Origin: Bacteroidota bacterium
Lineage (GTDB): Bacteria > Bacteroidota > Bacteroidia > Bacteroidales > B39-G9
Reading direction: 5' to 3'
Length of the DNA: 35,715 bases
NCBI GenBank assembly: GCA_015222055.1
Contig: JADFUR010000077.1
Location: 1-35,715, forward strand
Of the stretch, positions 8,196 through 16,579 are shown one piece after another. Within the stretch, counting starts at the first letter, position 1. Each line of letters opens with the position of its first letter. Under the pieces are notes generated by a model. It worked only from the letters and a program-made list of their open reading frames with translations, was not told the DNA's origin and did not search any database. A program made the position numbers and the translations under genes.

Positions 8196-8619
8196 ATTTG
8201 AAAAAATTGACTATTTTCGTTTTATCGTATAAAGATATACAATTTTTTGCAACTATTCATAATTTATTTTCAATGTTATGAGGAGAGATATTGCCTGTTT
8301 TTTAATTTGCTTATTTGTCATTTCGAACGTTAGAGAGAAATCCCCTTCACTTACTATACCCGCTGTCGCAGGCGTCCTCGCTTGTGACTGTTGATTACTG
8401 CTTACAAACAAGTACCAGCCAAAATCTGCGTCTTATGTTGTTCCTCGGCTGTTATTCTGTCCGCCAAGTGGCGGATCAGAATCTTTTCATTTCAACAATA
8501 ATTGTGTTCAGAAATATGCAGTCTCATGTTCGGCCTGATTCGCACTAACAAGTATGTATAGATTTTCTAAATCTTTGAAATTTTGCAAATTAAAAAAAGC
8601 AAAATAATCAATCTCAAAT
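8196..8619. other. Intergenic region with palindromic repeats, no gene
   Basis: This lies between the divergent-side end of the tetR-type gene and the end of the flavoprotein gene. It contains GTCGCAGGCG-TCCT-CGCTTGTGAC at 8365-8388, an imperfect palindrome related to the 17.6-17.8 kb repeats, and CCGCCA-AG-TGGCGG at 8461-8474 with flanking TCTG/CAGA extending the symmetry. A plus-strand frame of 77 codons (8315-8548) runs straight through these palindromes and has no protein-like features, so I do not call it a gene. Confidence 0.7.
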
Positions 8620-9888
8620 TCACAATTTGCAATTTTTAACTGCTTCTTCACCTGCCAGTCGTCCGGTTGAAAAAGCTGCCTGTAGGTTATAACCTCCAGT
8701 ATCTGCATCAATATCAAGAACTTCGCCAGCAAAAAACAAATTATAATTAAGTTTCGATGACAAAGTTTTTTTATCAATTTCTTTTAAATCAACACCTCCG
8801 GCTGTAATAATTGCTTCGGAAATTGGTCGGGCTGATTTAATATCCAAACTAAAATCTTTTAACCAAATGCGTAATTTTTTTCTATCTTTCGAATTAATTT
8901 GGTTACATAATTTATCTGTTGGTATTCCTGTTAGCTCAGAACAAACTGGTATTAATTTTAATGGTAATAAGGTTTTTAAAATATCTTTAAATTGATTTTT
9001 TCCATTATTATTAAGCTCACGTATAAGTCGAGTATCTAGTTTATTATTATCAAGTGCCGGTTTTAAATCAATATTAATTTTTACACTATTTTTTTTATTT
9101 AAAGCATCAACAACTGTTTTGCTTAAAGATAAAATTGTTGGACCTGAAATTCCAAAGTCGGTAAAAGTCAGTTCACCAAAAGCTTCAGTTTCCTTTTTGT
9201 TGTTCACCCAAACACTAACTGAAACATTTTTTAAATTCAGCTCATTTAATTTATCACAAAAACCTTGCTCTACCTCAAGCGGAACTAAAGACGGACGAAC
9301 AGGAATTATTTTATGACCAACAGATTTTGCAAATCGATAACCGTCACCTGTTGAACCGGTTCTTGGGTAAGAAACTCCACCAGTAGCAACAATAACTGTT
9401 TTAGCAAAAAACTGATTAGTTCTATTATCAGTTTTATTAAATACTTTTACTCCCTCAAGTTTCTCTTCGTTAATTATTAATTGTTTAACCTCACAATTGC
9501 TTTTAATTTCAACTCCTGATCTATAACACCATTTTTTTAAAACATCAACCACATCTACAGCTTTTTCACTTTTAGGGAACACTCTCCCACCTCTTTCAAC
9601 AACTGTTTCTAATCCTAAATTATTGAAAAATTCGATTAAATCGTTTGAGAAAAATGAAGAAAATGAATTTCGTAAAAACCTACCTTGATTATTAAAATGT
9701 TTTAAAAAATCAGCCAATTCAAGAGAATTAGTAATATTACATCTACCTTTACCCGTGATACTTAATTTACGACCAATGCGGTTATTTTTTTCTATTAAAA
9801 TAGTTTCAGCTCCCAACTCTGCTGCTCTGCCTGCCGCCATTAATCCTGCCGGGCCTCCTCCAATTACTATTATATCGTATTTTTGCAT
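8620..9888 (-). CDS. BaiN/YhiN-type NAD(P)/FAD-dependent oxidoreductase
   Basis: The 422-residue protein is a HI0933/BaiN-family flavoprotein. The N-terminal FAD-binding Rossmann motif is IIVIGGGPAGLMAAG (GGGPAG at 10-15), followed by the family signature GRKLSITGKGRCNITN at 39-54. A second nucleotide-contacting segment is VIVATGGVSYPRTGSTG, and the C-terminus carries FAGEVLDIDADTGGYNLQ, another family hallmark. Length is normal. Members are widespread and mostly uncharacterised; a Clostridium homologue acts in bile-acid metabolism, but that function should not be transferred here. Monocistronic, upstream of an AT-rich tandem array. Confidence 0.9.
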   Translation of the reverse strand: MQKYDIIVIGGGPAGLMAAGRAAELGAETILIEKNNRIGRKLSITGKGRCNITNSLELADFLKHFNNQGRFLRNSFSSFFSNDLIEFFNNLGLETVVERGGRVFPKSEKAVDVVDVLKKWCYRSGVEIKSNCEVKQLIINEEKLEGVKVFNKTDNRTNQFFAKTVIVATGGVSYPRTGSTGDGYRFAKSVGHKIIPVRPSLVPLEVEQGFCDKLNELNLKNVSVSVWVNNKKETEAFGELTFTDFGISGPTILSLSKTVVDALNKKNSVKINIDLKPALDNNKLDTRLIRELNNNGKNQFKDILKTLLPLKLIPVCSELTGIPTDKLCNQINSKDRKKLRIWLKDFSLDIKSARPISEAIITAGGVDLKEIDKKTLSSKLNYNLFFAGEVLDIDADTGGYNLQAAFSTGRLAGEEAVKNCKL

Positions 9889-9962
9889 TCTATATATTAT
9901 TGATATTATTTAAACTTTTAACTTTATAACTTTATGAACTTTTAACTCTTTACTTTTAACTC

Positions 9963-10050
9963 TATGAACTCTAAAATCTATGAACTCTAAAATCTATGAA
10001 CTCTAAAATCTATGAACTCTATGAACTCTAAAATCTATGAACTCTAAACT
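9963..10050. repeat. 16-bp tandem repeat array
   Basis: The unit TATGAACTCTAAAATC is repeated head to tail at 9963, 9979 and 9995; a 9-bp partial unit (TATGAACTC) follows at 10011, then a full unit at 10020 and a last incomplete unit at 10036-10050. The preceding 60 bp (ACTTTATAACTTTATGAAC ...) look like decayed versions. It sits in the 168-bp gap between two minus-strand genes. Confidence 0.9.
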
Positions 10051-10056
10051 TATTCC

Positions 10057-10710
10057 TTATGGATAAAAGAAAAATTTTGCATAGATATATGCTATAAAAT
10101 TTCCAATAACTGTTCTCACACCTTGACTTGTAGTCCACCACTCTTTATCTTTAAAATCTCTATTGTTATGTGCATAAATTCCAATAATTACATCATTATT
10201 AAAAGCCTCGTTATATAATAATAAAGTTCGTCGCGAATGTGAACCTAGGGTATACACATTTATTGATTTTATTCTTGGTTTGTTTTCATTGAGCCAATTT
10301 CTCACAGCAATTGCTGAGGCATAGGTTCTGTCTTTCTTAACATTTTTTGTTGGTATTGCAATTATCTTCGTTTCATCAAGGCCTAATTTTATTAATGTTT
10401 TTTTTGAAATATTAGCAAAATTTTGATATTCAGATAGATAATAACCTTTTAGCAAAGGAACTCCTGTTGTTATTATAATCTTATAATTATTTGTTTTGTA
10501 TTCATTTACTGCGTTTTTCAAAGCATAATCAGGCAACCACCCCTCCACAACTAAAATTTCGGCATTCACTGTTTTATTTGTTGCCAAAAAAGGGTAAACC
10601 TTATACTTGAATAAAATAAAAAGATTAAAGATGATTAAAATTATTAATAACCAAGCTTGTAAAGTTAAAACCTTAGTCTTTTTATTTTTTAATAATTTAA
10701 TCTTCAGCAT
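10057..10710 (-). CDS. SanA/YdcF-like (DUF218) membrane-anchored protein
   Basis: The 217-residue protein begins with a basic stretch and one transmembrane helix at about residues 15-36, then a globular domain of the DUF218 (SanA/YdcF/ElyC) type: AEILVVEGWLPDYAL at 50-64, YKIIITTGVPL, and SINVYTLGSHSRRTLLLY. In Gram-negative bacteria such proteins are linked to envelope integrity and peptidoglycan or polysaccharide precursor metabolism; the biochemical role is not established. The domain would lie in the periplasm. A promoter with TTTG-N18-TACCTTTG at 10728-10757 precedes it, overlapping the T-run of the upstream gene's terminator. Confidence 0.75.
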   Translation of the reverse strand: MLKIKLLKNKKTKVLTLQAWLLIILIIFNLFILFKYKVYPFLATNKTVNAEILVVEGWLPDYALKNAVNEYKTNNYKIIITTGVPLLKGYYLSEYQNFANISKKTLIKLGLDETKIIAIPTKNVKKDRTYASAIAVRNWLNENKPRIKSINVYTLGSHSRRTLLLYNEAFNNDVIIGIYAHNNRDFKDKEWWTTSQGVRTVIGNFIAYIYAKFFFYP

Positions 10711-10727
10711 AAGAGTTTAATTTTCTG

Positions 10728-10757
10728 CAAAGGTAATTTAATTAATTTGTCACCAAA
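10728..10757 (-). promoter_or_regulatory. Bacteroidota-type promoter for the SanA/YdcF-like gene
   Basis: The minus strand reads TTTG (10757-10754), 18 nt, TACCTTTG (10735-10728), the same spacing as the U32 promoter. The start codon at 10710 is about 17 nt downstream. Confidence 0.6.
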
Positions 10758-10790
10758 AAAAATATCTCGATGCAAAGCAATCGAGATATT
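10753..10790 (-). terminator. Rho-independent terminator of the HU/SPOR gene
   Basis: Arms AATATCTCGAT (10761-10771) and ATCGAGATATT (10780-10790) form an 11-bp stem with an 8-nt loop. On the minus strand the stem is followed by a run of T (complement of the A-run at 10755-10760), as expected for the gene ending at 10812. Confidence 0.85.
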
Positions 10791-10811
10791 TAAAAAAAAA
10801 TAAAAATATTA

Positions 10812-11798
10812 TTAATAATGTAATACCCAAGATTGAATTTCTTGTTTTTTCATTCTTTCAAGCTCATTATAAGCTTCTCTTTCGGTACCGAAAGAAGAGT
10901 AACAAACAGTATAGAATCCATTTCTTTCTCCAATATATTCGGGAGTAAATCCTTTTTCAGTCAGTTTATCAATAAAACCTTTGGCATTTGCTTCAATATT
11001 AAAGCTACCTGCAACAAGATAATATTTTCTCACATTAGATTTTTGTACTTTTTCAGCTTGATTTTTCTCTACAGGCATAACTGCATCTAATTCTACTGCA
11101 GAAGCTGTTGTATCAGAAATTTCTTTTGTCTCAATAATAGATTCAATTGTTTTTTCAGCCGCTTTGGTTTCTGTTTTTGCAAAATATTTATTATTAATTG
11201 TTTGAATAACATCAAAATAATATATAGACCAACTAATAGCAGCTACAAGAACAACAATTATTGCAACAGGTAGAATAACATTTTTCTTCTCTTCCGATGG
11301 CTTCTCTTTTTTATTAAAATTTGCAGCTTGTTTTTTCTCAATTTTAGGGATAGGTTTCATAATTGATTCTTTTTTTGCAACAGGCTCTTTTTTAGTTTCT
11401 TCAATTTTCTTTTTTTCCGGCTTTTTAGCTTCTACTTTCTTAACTTCTACTTTTTCTTTCACCTCTCCTTTGGCAGAAAAACTTATACCTCCTCTATTAT
11501 CTTTGCTTAACTCACCTAAATCGTCAATTACATATTTATTGTTTTTCCTAAACTCCTGCTCAACACTTTTAATGTATTCTTTAATTTTTTTAACAGCTTC
11601 AACTTTATTAATGTTTTCTGTTTTAATAATATGATTAATTAAAACACCATCATTAAATTTTAAAAAATCATTAAAGCTGATTTTTCTCGTACCATCTTCA
11701 CCATCAGGAGCTTCTGTAACTTTTACAATAAATGCCCCAAAATCAGGTATAATTACTCGGGTATGAGCTTTTAGAAGTTCAATTATGTATTTATTCAT
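10812..11798 (-). CDS. HU-CCDC81/SPOR domain membrane protein
   Basis: The 328-residue protein has a layout particular to Bacteroidota. An HU-like (CCDC81-type) region spans about residues 1-110 (RVIIPDFGAFIVK; ISFNDFLKFNDGVLINHI), then comes a highly charged Lys/Glu linker (110-170). A transmembrane helix follows at 173-193 (NVILPVAIIVVLVAAISWSI), and a C-terminal SPOR domain at 257-328 (KYYLVAGSFNIEANA ... GFYTVCYSSF). SPOR domains bind denuded glycan strands of septal peptidoglycan, so this protein probably links the cytoplasm, where the HU-like part may bind DNA or protein, to the division site. It is transcribed alone, with a clear terminator downstream. Confidence 0.88.
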   Translation of the reverse strand: MNKYIIELLKAHTRVIIPDFGAFIVKVTEAPDGEDGTRKISFNDFLKFNDGVLINHIIKTENINKVEAVKKIKEYIKSVEQEFRKNNKYVIDDLGELSKDNRGGISFSAKGEVKEKVEVKKVEAKKPEKKKIEETKKEPVAKKESIMKPIPKIEKKQAANFNKKEKPSEEKKNVILPVAIIVVLVAAISWSIYYFDVIQTINNKYFAKTETKAAEKTIESIIETKEISDTTASAVELDAVMPVEKNQAEKVQKSNVRKYYLVAGSFNIEANAKGFIDKLTEKGFTPEYIGERNGFYTVCYSSFGTEREAYNELERMKKQEIQSWVLHY

Positions 11799-11936
11799 TA
11801 CTAATTTACATTTAATTCATTGTAAATGTACAATTTTTATTTAAAAAATTAAATTTTTTTTAAAACTTGTTCATTATAGTGTTAGTTTCAACATATTTTT
11901 CGTTAATAATATTATAGATTTCATCTTTTTATTTTT

Positions 11937-11944
11937 TACTTTTG
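11937..11944 (+). promoter_or_regulatory. Candidate -7 box for the small secreted protein gene
   Basis: TACTTTTG matches the TAnnTTTG consensus and lies 22 nt before the ATG at 11966. No clear TTTG is found at the -33 position. Confidence 0.4.
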
Positions 11945-11965
11945 TCACTATAAAAAAAATAAATT

Positions 11966-12400
11966 ATGAAAAAATTATTAATAAGTAGCTTTATTTTATT
12001 AGTCCTTATTTCAAGCAGTTTTTCGCAAACAAAAAATAAATATCAAAAATTTCAGGATAAAAAAGGCCTCGTTTTTTATTATAAATACAGTCATTCAAAT
12101 TTTTTAAATAAAAAAAGCCCCTTACGGCTAATCCTCAAAATTGAAAATACAAATTCGTATAATGTAAAGGTGAATTTTGTTGTTGATTATTACTGGATAG
12201 CAATAATAAGTGCCAATAGTGAAAAGCCACGAACATATTGCATTAAAGCAAATAAAAATATTAAAGGACGATATCACAAATTGCATTTTTCTCCTTTTGA
12301 GTTTACTAACGAACAAATGTTAAGCGATGATTTCTTTATTGAGCTTTCAGGTATTGAAATTACAAAAGTTGATGATTGTAAAAAAATTAAAAACGAATAA
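11966..12400 (+). CDS. Small secreted protein of unknown function
   Basis: The 144-residue protein starts with a classic Sec signal peptide (MKKLLISSFILLVLISSSFS, probable cleavage after SFS-Q at about residue 20). There is no lipobox cysteine, so it should be a soluble periplasmic or exported protein of about 14 kDa. The mature part is basic and rich in aromatic residues and beta-prone stretches (LRLILKIENTNSYNVKVNFV) with two cysteines that could pair. I do not recognise the family. It stands alone and converges with the GNAT gene; two palindromes lie just after its stop. Confidence 0.7.
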   Translation: MKKLLISSFILLVLISSSFSQTKNKYQKFQDKKGLVFYYKYSHSNFLNKKSPLRLILKIENTNSYNVKVNFVVDYYWIAIISANSEKPRTYCIKANKNIKGRYHKLHFSPFEFTNEQMLSDDFFIELSGIEITKVDDCKKIKNE

Positions 12401-12416
12401 ATAATGGCTCTCCTGT

Positions 12417-12435
12417 TAGGAATTGAAAATTCCTA
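12417..12435. repeat. Small palindrome after the secreted-protein gene
   Basis: TAGGAATT-GAA-AATTCCTA, a perfect 8-bp-arm hairpin with a 3-nt loop, 17 bp downstream of the stop codon and next to palindrome P1. It is not followed by a T-run, so termination is uncertain. Confidence 0.7.
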
Positions 12436-12457
12436 ACTAACAAACTGTATATTAATA

Positions 12458-12480
12458 CTTTCGGATTGCAAATCCGAAAG
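12458..12480. repeat. Palindromic repeat P1, copy 4
   Basis: CTTTCGGATT-GCA-AATCCGAAAG with upstream ATATTAATA and downstream AGC, identical to the copy at 966. It lies in the gap between convergent genes. Confidence 0.9.
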
Positions 12481-12495
12481 AGCATAGAATAAATA

Positions 12496-13044
12496 TTAAT
12501 TTCGATTCTTTTTAAGTTTACAATAAACTTCAAGGTCAGTATAAATGTTTCCGGTCAATAATTCACCGTCACGTTCAATTCCTTCTAACTTAAAATTTAA
12601 TTTTTGTGGAATTGATTTGCTTGGGAAGTTTCCCACAGCACATTTTATTTGAATTCTATTAATGTTCAACTCATCAAAAGCAAAGTTAATTAATAATTTT
12701 ACTGATTGTGTAATTATTCCTTTCTTTTGATAGTTTTCACTAAGCCAATAACCAATTTCTGTTTTATTATTTAATCTATCAATATCTTTTAATCCTATCA
12801 ATCCTACAAATTTACCTTTATAATGAATTACAAAAATTAAATCTCTGTTTTCTTCCGGCAAGTCAAGAATAGATTGTATAAATTTTTCTGTATCAGACAT
12901 TTCAATTGTAGTGGCGACAAAAGTTAACCACTCTCCCAAGTATTCTCGTTGAGAATCAATTGCCTGAAAAACATCATTAGCGTCAGAGAGAGCAATCTGT
13001 TTCAATTTAACCAGCTCATTAACTTTAATAATTTTTTCAGACAT
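12496..13044 (-). CDS. RimJ/RimL-type GNAT acetyltransferase
   Basis: The 182-residue protein fits the RimJ/RimL-like branch of the GNAT superfamily, which acetylates protein N-termini or small amines using acetyl-CoA. Visible features are LKQIALSDANDVFQAID at the N-terminus, LIFVIHYKGKFVGLIGLKDI for the beta4 strand, and EIGYWLSENYQKKGIITQSV for the acetyl-CoA pyrophosphate loop (Q-K-K-G-I). The segment INRIQIKCAVGNFPSKSIPQKLNFKLEGI is the typical C-terminal motif with its Asn and bulge. The length is normal. It is 14 bp downstream of the NUDIX fusion gene and may be co-transcribed with it. Substrate unknown. Confidence 0.88.
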   Translation of the reverse strand: MSEKIIKVNELVKLKQIALSDANDVFQAIDSQREYLGEWLTFVATTIEMSDTEKFIQSILDLPEENRDLIFVIHYKGKFVGLIGLKDIDRLNNKTEIGYWLSENYQKKGIITQSVKLLINFAFDELNINRIQIKCAVGNFPSKSIPQKLNFKLEGIERDGELLTGNIYTDLEVYCKLKKNRN

Positions 13045-13058
13045 AATTAATATAATTT

Positions 13059-14126
13059 TTATTTAAAGATATACTTTTTTAAAATATCAAATTCTAATTC
13101 AAAATTTGGTGTGAGAACGCCTGTCCCAAGTTTTTTGTTTATTTCAGTTACTGACCAAAACCTGCCTTCTTCAAGTTCCTGTTTATTAACTTTAATCTCA
13201 TTGTCGTAATTAGTAACAAACATATAAACCAGTTCTGTTTCAATATCACTTTCCCATTTATAATTATTAATTAATTTCGCTTCAAAATTTGATATACCAA
13301 TCTCTTCAAAAGTTTCACGCTTAAGACCTTGTTCAAGAGTTTCATCAACGGAAATGTGTCCGCCAACAGCAGTGTCCCATTTCCCGGCTTGCACTTTTTT
13401 ATAAGCAGGTCGTTTTTGCAAAAAAATCTGTTTCTGTTTATTTATCACATGCAAATGAACAACAGGATGCATCAAACTTTTATCTGAATGACAAACAGAG
13501 CGAGGTGCTTTGCCTAATACTTTTCCTTCTTCATCAACAATAGGAAGCCACTCTTCATTTTTTAATTTATTCTGCTTAAGCTTATTATTGATTAGTTCGT
13601 AAACAAAATAAACTCCAAATAAGATATAAAAAAGCCCGCCACTAATAAAAGCCCATGCTTCGTTTGACATATAAAAAGCAGAATATAAAACCAAGAGTGT
13701 GTAAGCAGTAAAAAGATAAAACATTATTTTTATACTTCTGTTTAATGCTTTTAATTGGTTTGAATCAACCTGCATACCTTTCAAATATCTTTTCGACATC
13801 AATAACATTAAATTGTGCGAAGAAAAAGCAGAAACACCAAGAACAGCACAAATCAAAACTCCTATAAATGCCGGTTTTAATTTAAAAAATATCTCGTTGT
13901 TTAACAATATTGATATTAATCCCAATGCTACAAGCAGAGCTGTATCGAACAATATAAACTTATCAAACCTTTTTTCTTTGAAGTAAGTATAAATAAGTTC
14001 TAATACTCCTGAGATTACAGCTACAATAAGACCAATTTTTGTTCCCCAAATCTCATCGGCGACAATAAATATTATTATTGGCAAAAATCCGGGTAATAAT
14101 TGTTTAAATAATGCTTTTTTATCCAA
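13059..14126 (-). CDS. Multi-pass membrane domain fused to a NUDIX hydrolase
   Basis: The 355-residue protein has an N-terminal membrane region of roughly six helices (residues ~10-180; LPGFLPIIIFIVADEIWGTK and later segments), resembling septation-protein-A/VC0807-type membrane proteins. A C-terminal NUDIX domain spans ~195-355. The Nudix box is complete: G256, E262, R270-E271 and E274-E275 in GGHISVDETLEQGLKRETFE, followed by EIGI. Upstream, LHVINKQKQIFLQKRP matches the IPP isomerase/YfcD-like NUDIX subgroup, which acts on nucleoside- or isoprenoid-type diphosphates. The fusion would hold the hydrolase at the cytoplasmic face of the membrane. The active site looks intact; the substrate is unknown. 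The GNAT gene follows 14 bp downstream. Confidence 0.85.
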   Translation of the reverse strand: MDKKALFKQLLPGFLPIIIFIVADEIWGTKIGLIVAVISGVLELIYTYFKEKRFDKFILFDTALLVALGLISILLNNEIFFKLKPAFIGVLICAVLGVSAFSSHNLMLLMSKRYLKGMQVDSNQLKALNRSIKIMFYLFTAYTLLVLYSAFYMSNEAWAFISGGLFYILFGVYFVYELINNKLKQNKLKNEEWLPIVDEEGKVLGKAPRSVCHSDKSLMHPVVHLHVINKQKQIFLQKRPAYKKVQAGKWDTAVGGHISVDETLEQGLKRETFEEIGISNFEAKLINNYKWESDIETELVYMFVTNYDNEIKVNKQELEEGRFWSVTEINKKLGTGVLTPNFELEFDILKKYIFK

Positions 14127-14181
14127 TTTCTTTTTAAATTTATAAAGTCAAAATTATATAATATTGTTAATTAATAAGTAT

Positions 14182-14802
14182 TTATATAGATGATTCAAAA
14201 GGTGTTCTGTTAACAATTGAACGTCCTAAAGTAAGTTCGTCGGTATATTCTAACTCATCACCAATTGAAACACCTCGGGCTATTGTTGACATAACTACAT
14301 TATATTTATTTAATTTTTTATACAGAAAAAAATTTGTAGTATCTCCTTCCATTGTAGTGCTTAAAGCAAAAATTAATTCTTTAACATCGCCTTTGGCAAC
14401 ATTTTGCTCTAAAAGGTCTATTTTTAAATCATTTGGTCCAATACCATCCATTGGTGAAATAATTCCTCCCAAAACATGGTAAATTCCGTTATATTGATTA
14501 GTATTTTCAATTGCAATAACATCTTTAATACTCTCAACAACACAAATGAGAGAATGATCTCGCGAAGGCTTAGAACAAATTTCACAAATATCATTATCAG
14601 AAATATTATTACACTGCTTACAATGTTTTACTTCATTTCTAAGTTTAATAATTGCTTCACCAAACATATTTACCTGCTCAACATCTTGCCTTAGTAAATA
14701 CAAAACTAAACGCAAGGCTGTTTTTCTGCCAATGCCCGGTAATTTTGCAAATTCATTAACTGCATTGTCTAATAATTTTGATGAAAACTTATTTACATAC
14801 AT
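14182..14802 (-). CDS. recR: Recombination protein RecR
   Basis: The 206-residue RecR works with RecO (and RecF) to load RecA onto gapped single-stranded DNA. All expected parts are present: a helix-hairpin-helix ([12 protein letters not shown], 21-32), a four-cysteine zinc finger (C61, C64, C73, C76), and a TOPRIM domain starting at SLICVVES and continuing through [10 protein letters not shown] and [14 protein letters not shown]. The C-terminal motif [19 protein letters not shown] is the conserved RecR ending. Length agrees with the E. coli protein. The gene stands 55 bp upstream of the NUDIX fusion gene in the same direction, and diverges from the symporter gene. Confidence 0.97.
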   Translation of the reverse strand: MYVNKFSSKLLDNAVNEFAKLPGIGRKTALRLVLYLLRQDVEQVNMFGEAIIKLRNEVKHCKQCNNISDNDICEICSKPSRDHSLICVVESIKDVIAIENTNQYNGIYHVLGGIISPMDGIGPNDLKIDLLEQNVAKGDVKELIFALSTTMEGDTTNFFLYKKLNKYNVVMSTIARGVSIGDELEYTDELTLGRSIVNRTPFESSI

Positions 14803-14810
14803 ATTTTTTG

Positions 14811-14851
14811 TGCACTTAATTTTATATAATTTTCAGTGTTTTATTAGTGCA
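14811..14851. promoter_or_regulatory. Inverted repeat in the recR / symporter divergent region
   Basis: TGCACTTAAT (14811-14820) and ATTAGTGCA (14843-14851) form an imperfect inverted repeat separated by about 22 bp, starting 8 bp upstream of the recR start codon. It could be an operator or simply part of the leader; there is no further support. Confidence 0.3.
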
Positions 14852-14935
14852 TAAAATTAATAAAAAAAACAACATTATCTTTTGTTTGTCAAATGATAAA
14901 TATAGATTTACATTTTAAAAAATTATAATAATACT

Positions 14936-16417
14936 ATGTCTCCAACAATAATATTAATTACAATAATAATATACTTTGCAATCCTATTTATCATATCATA
15001 TTTTACGGGAAAAAATGCTAATAACGAAACCTTTTTTGTAGGAAATAAAAAATCACCATGGTTTGTTGTTGCTTTTGGTATGGTTGGAGCATCTCTTTCG
15101 GGAGTTACTTTTATTTCAGTTCCTGGATGGGTTGGCACAAGCAGTTTTTCTTATTTACAGTTGGTTTTAGGATATTTGCTGGGATACTTCTTCATTGCAA
15201 AAATATTATTACCAATTTATTATAATCTTAATTTAACATCAATATACACATATCTTGAAAAGCGCTTCGGTTATTATTCTTATAAAACCGGAGCCTCATT
15301 TTTTCTTTTATCAAGGTCAATTGGTGCTGCTTTTCGTTTGTTTATTGTAGCTAATGTTTTGCAACTTGTTGTTTTCGATTATTGGCATATTCCTTTTATT
15401 GTAACTGTTAGCTTAACAATATTGCTCATTTGGTTATATACATTTAGGGGTGGAATAAAAACAATTGTTTGGACAGACACTTTACAAACATTGTTTATGC
15501 TGTTGGCTGTTGGTTTTGCTATTTATTATATTTCGAGCAGCTTAAATTTCAATTTTCATGAAATGGTTAATGCTGTTGCTGATAGTAAACTTTCGAAAAC
15601 ATGGTTTTTTGGCGATTGGCATGATAAGCGTAACTTTTTTAAACAATTTTTTAGCGGTGCCTTTATTACTATTGTAATGACAGGATTAGATCAAGACATG
15701 ATGCAAAAAAATTTGAGTTGTAAGAATTTAAAAGATGCACAAAAAAATATGTATTGGTATGGATTTGCCTTTCTTCCTGCCAACATTTTGTTTATGTCGC
15801 TTGGTGTATTACTTTATATTTTTGCATCAAAAAACGGCATTGCAATTCCTGCACATACCGACGATTTGTTCCCCATAATTGCGACTAAGGGTTACTTACA
15901 TCCTGTTGTAGGAATCTTCTTTATTTTAGGATTAATTGCCGCTGCATATTCGAGTGCAGACTCGGCTTTAACTGCTCTAACAACATCATTTACCATTGAT
16001 ATTTTAGATATTAGAAAAAAATTTAAAGACGAGAAAAAAAGAAAAAAAGTCAGAATACAAGTTCATATTTGTGTTTCTATAGCACTTGGAATTTTAATTA
16101 TGCTTTTTAAAGCAATAAATAATCAGAATGTTATAAGTGCAATCTTTACAGTAGCAGGATATACTTATGGACCTCTCCTTGGAATGTATGCTTTTGGATT
16201 ATTCACAAATTATAATTTAAAAGATAAACTTGTTCCTTATATTGCAATTGTCTCACCTTTAATCTGTTTAATTATTAATCATTTCTCTGAATTCTGGTTT
16301 AATGGCTATCAATTCGGTTTCGAATTGCTTATGCTTAACGGATTAATTACTTTCATTGGATTATTTTTTATTAAGAAAAAAAATACTGATACAAAACTTA
16401 AATATAAGCATAACTAA
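14936..16417 (+). CDS. Sodium:solute symporter (SSS family)
   Basis: The 493-residue integral membrane protein has about 13 hydrophobic helices and motifs of the solute:sodium symporter family: FFVGNKKSPWFVVAFGMVGASLSGVTFISVPGW near the N-terminus (TM2 with the sodium-site region), YTFRGGIKTIVWTDTLQT, and GLIAAAYSSADSALTALTTSF (TM8 Ser/Thr sodium ligands). The overall features resemble the sialic-acid/glucose/unknown-substrate branch of SSS in Bacteroidota. The substrate cannot be assigned and no metabolic genes lie next to it. ATG at 14936 in an AT-rich leader; single gene, divergent from recR. Confidence 0.9.
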   Translation: MSPTIILITIIIYFAILFIISYFTGKNANNETFFVGNKKSPWFVVAFGMVGASLSGVTFISVPGWVGTSSFSYLQLVLGYLLGYFFIAKILLPIYYNLNLTSIYTYLEKRFGYYSYKTGASFFLLSRSIGAAFRLFIVANVLQLVVFDYWHIPFIVTVSLTILLIWLYTFRGGIKTIVWTDTLQTLFMLLAVGFAIYYISSSLNFNFHEMVNAVADSKLSKTWFFGDWHDKRNFFKQFFSGAFITIVMTGLDQDMMQKNLSCKNLKDAQKNMYWYGFAFLPANILFMSLGVLLYIFASKNGIAIPAHTDDLFPIIATKGYLHPVVGIFFILGLIAAAYSSADSALTALTTSFTIDILDIRKKFKDEKKRKKVRIQVHICVSIALGILIMLFKAINNQNVISAIFTVAGYTYGPLLGMYAFGLFTNYNLKDKLVPYIAIVSPLICLIINHFSEFWFNGYQFGFELLMLNGLITFIGLFFIKKKNTDTKLKYKHN

Positions 16418-16579
16418 AAATAAATATATAGCCTCTATATTCTTTTTTGCACACAAGTCCAAATATTAAAAAGAAAATTATTATGTTGAACAAAACATTT
16501 TTTTTTACATCTTTTAAATGAAAAAGATAAAAAAAGTCAATAGATTTGCGAAATATTTTATAACCAAAACTATTTATTT

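Noticed and set aside
8315-8548. Plus-strand 77-codon reading frame
   Set aside because: It is made of palindromic intergenic repeats (GTCGCAGGCG..., CCGCCA-AG-TGGCGG) with no protein-like composition or recognisable domain.
9963-10050. CRISPR-like repeat array
   Set aside because: The units follow each other without spacers, are only 16 bp, and have no cas genes near; a simple tandem repeat.
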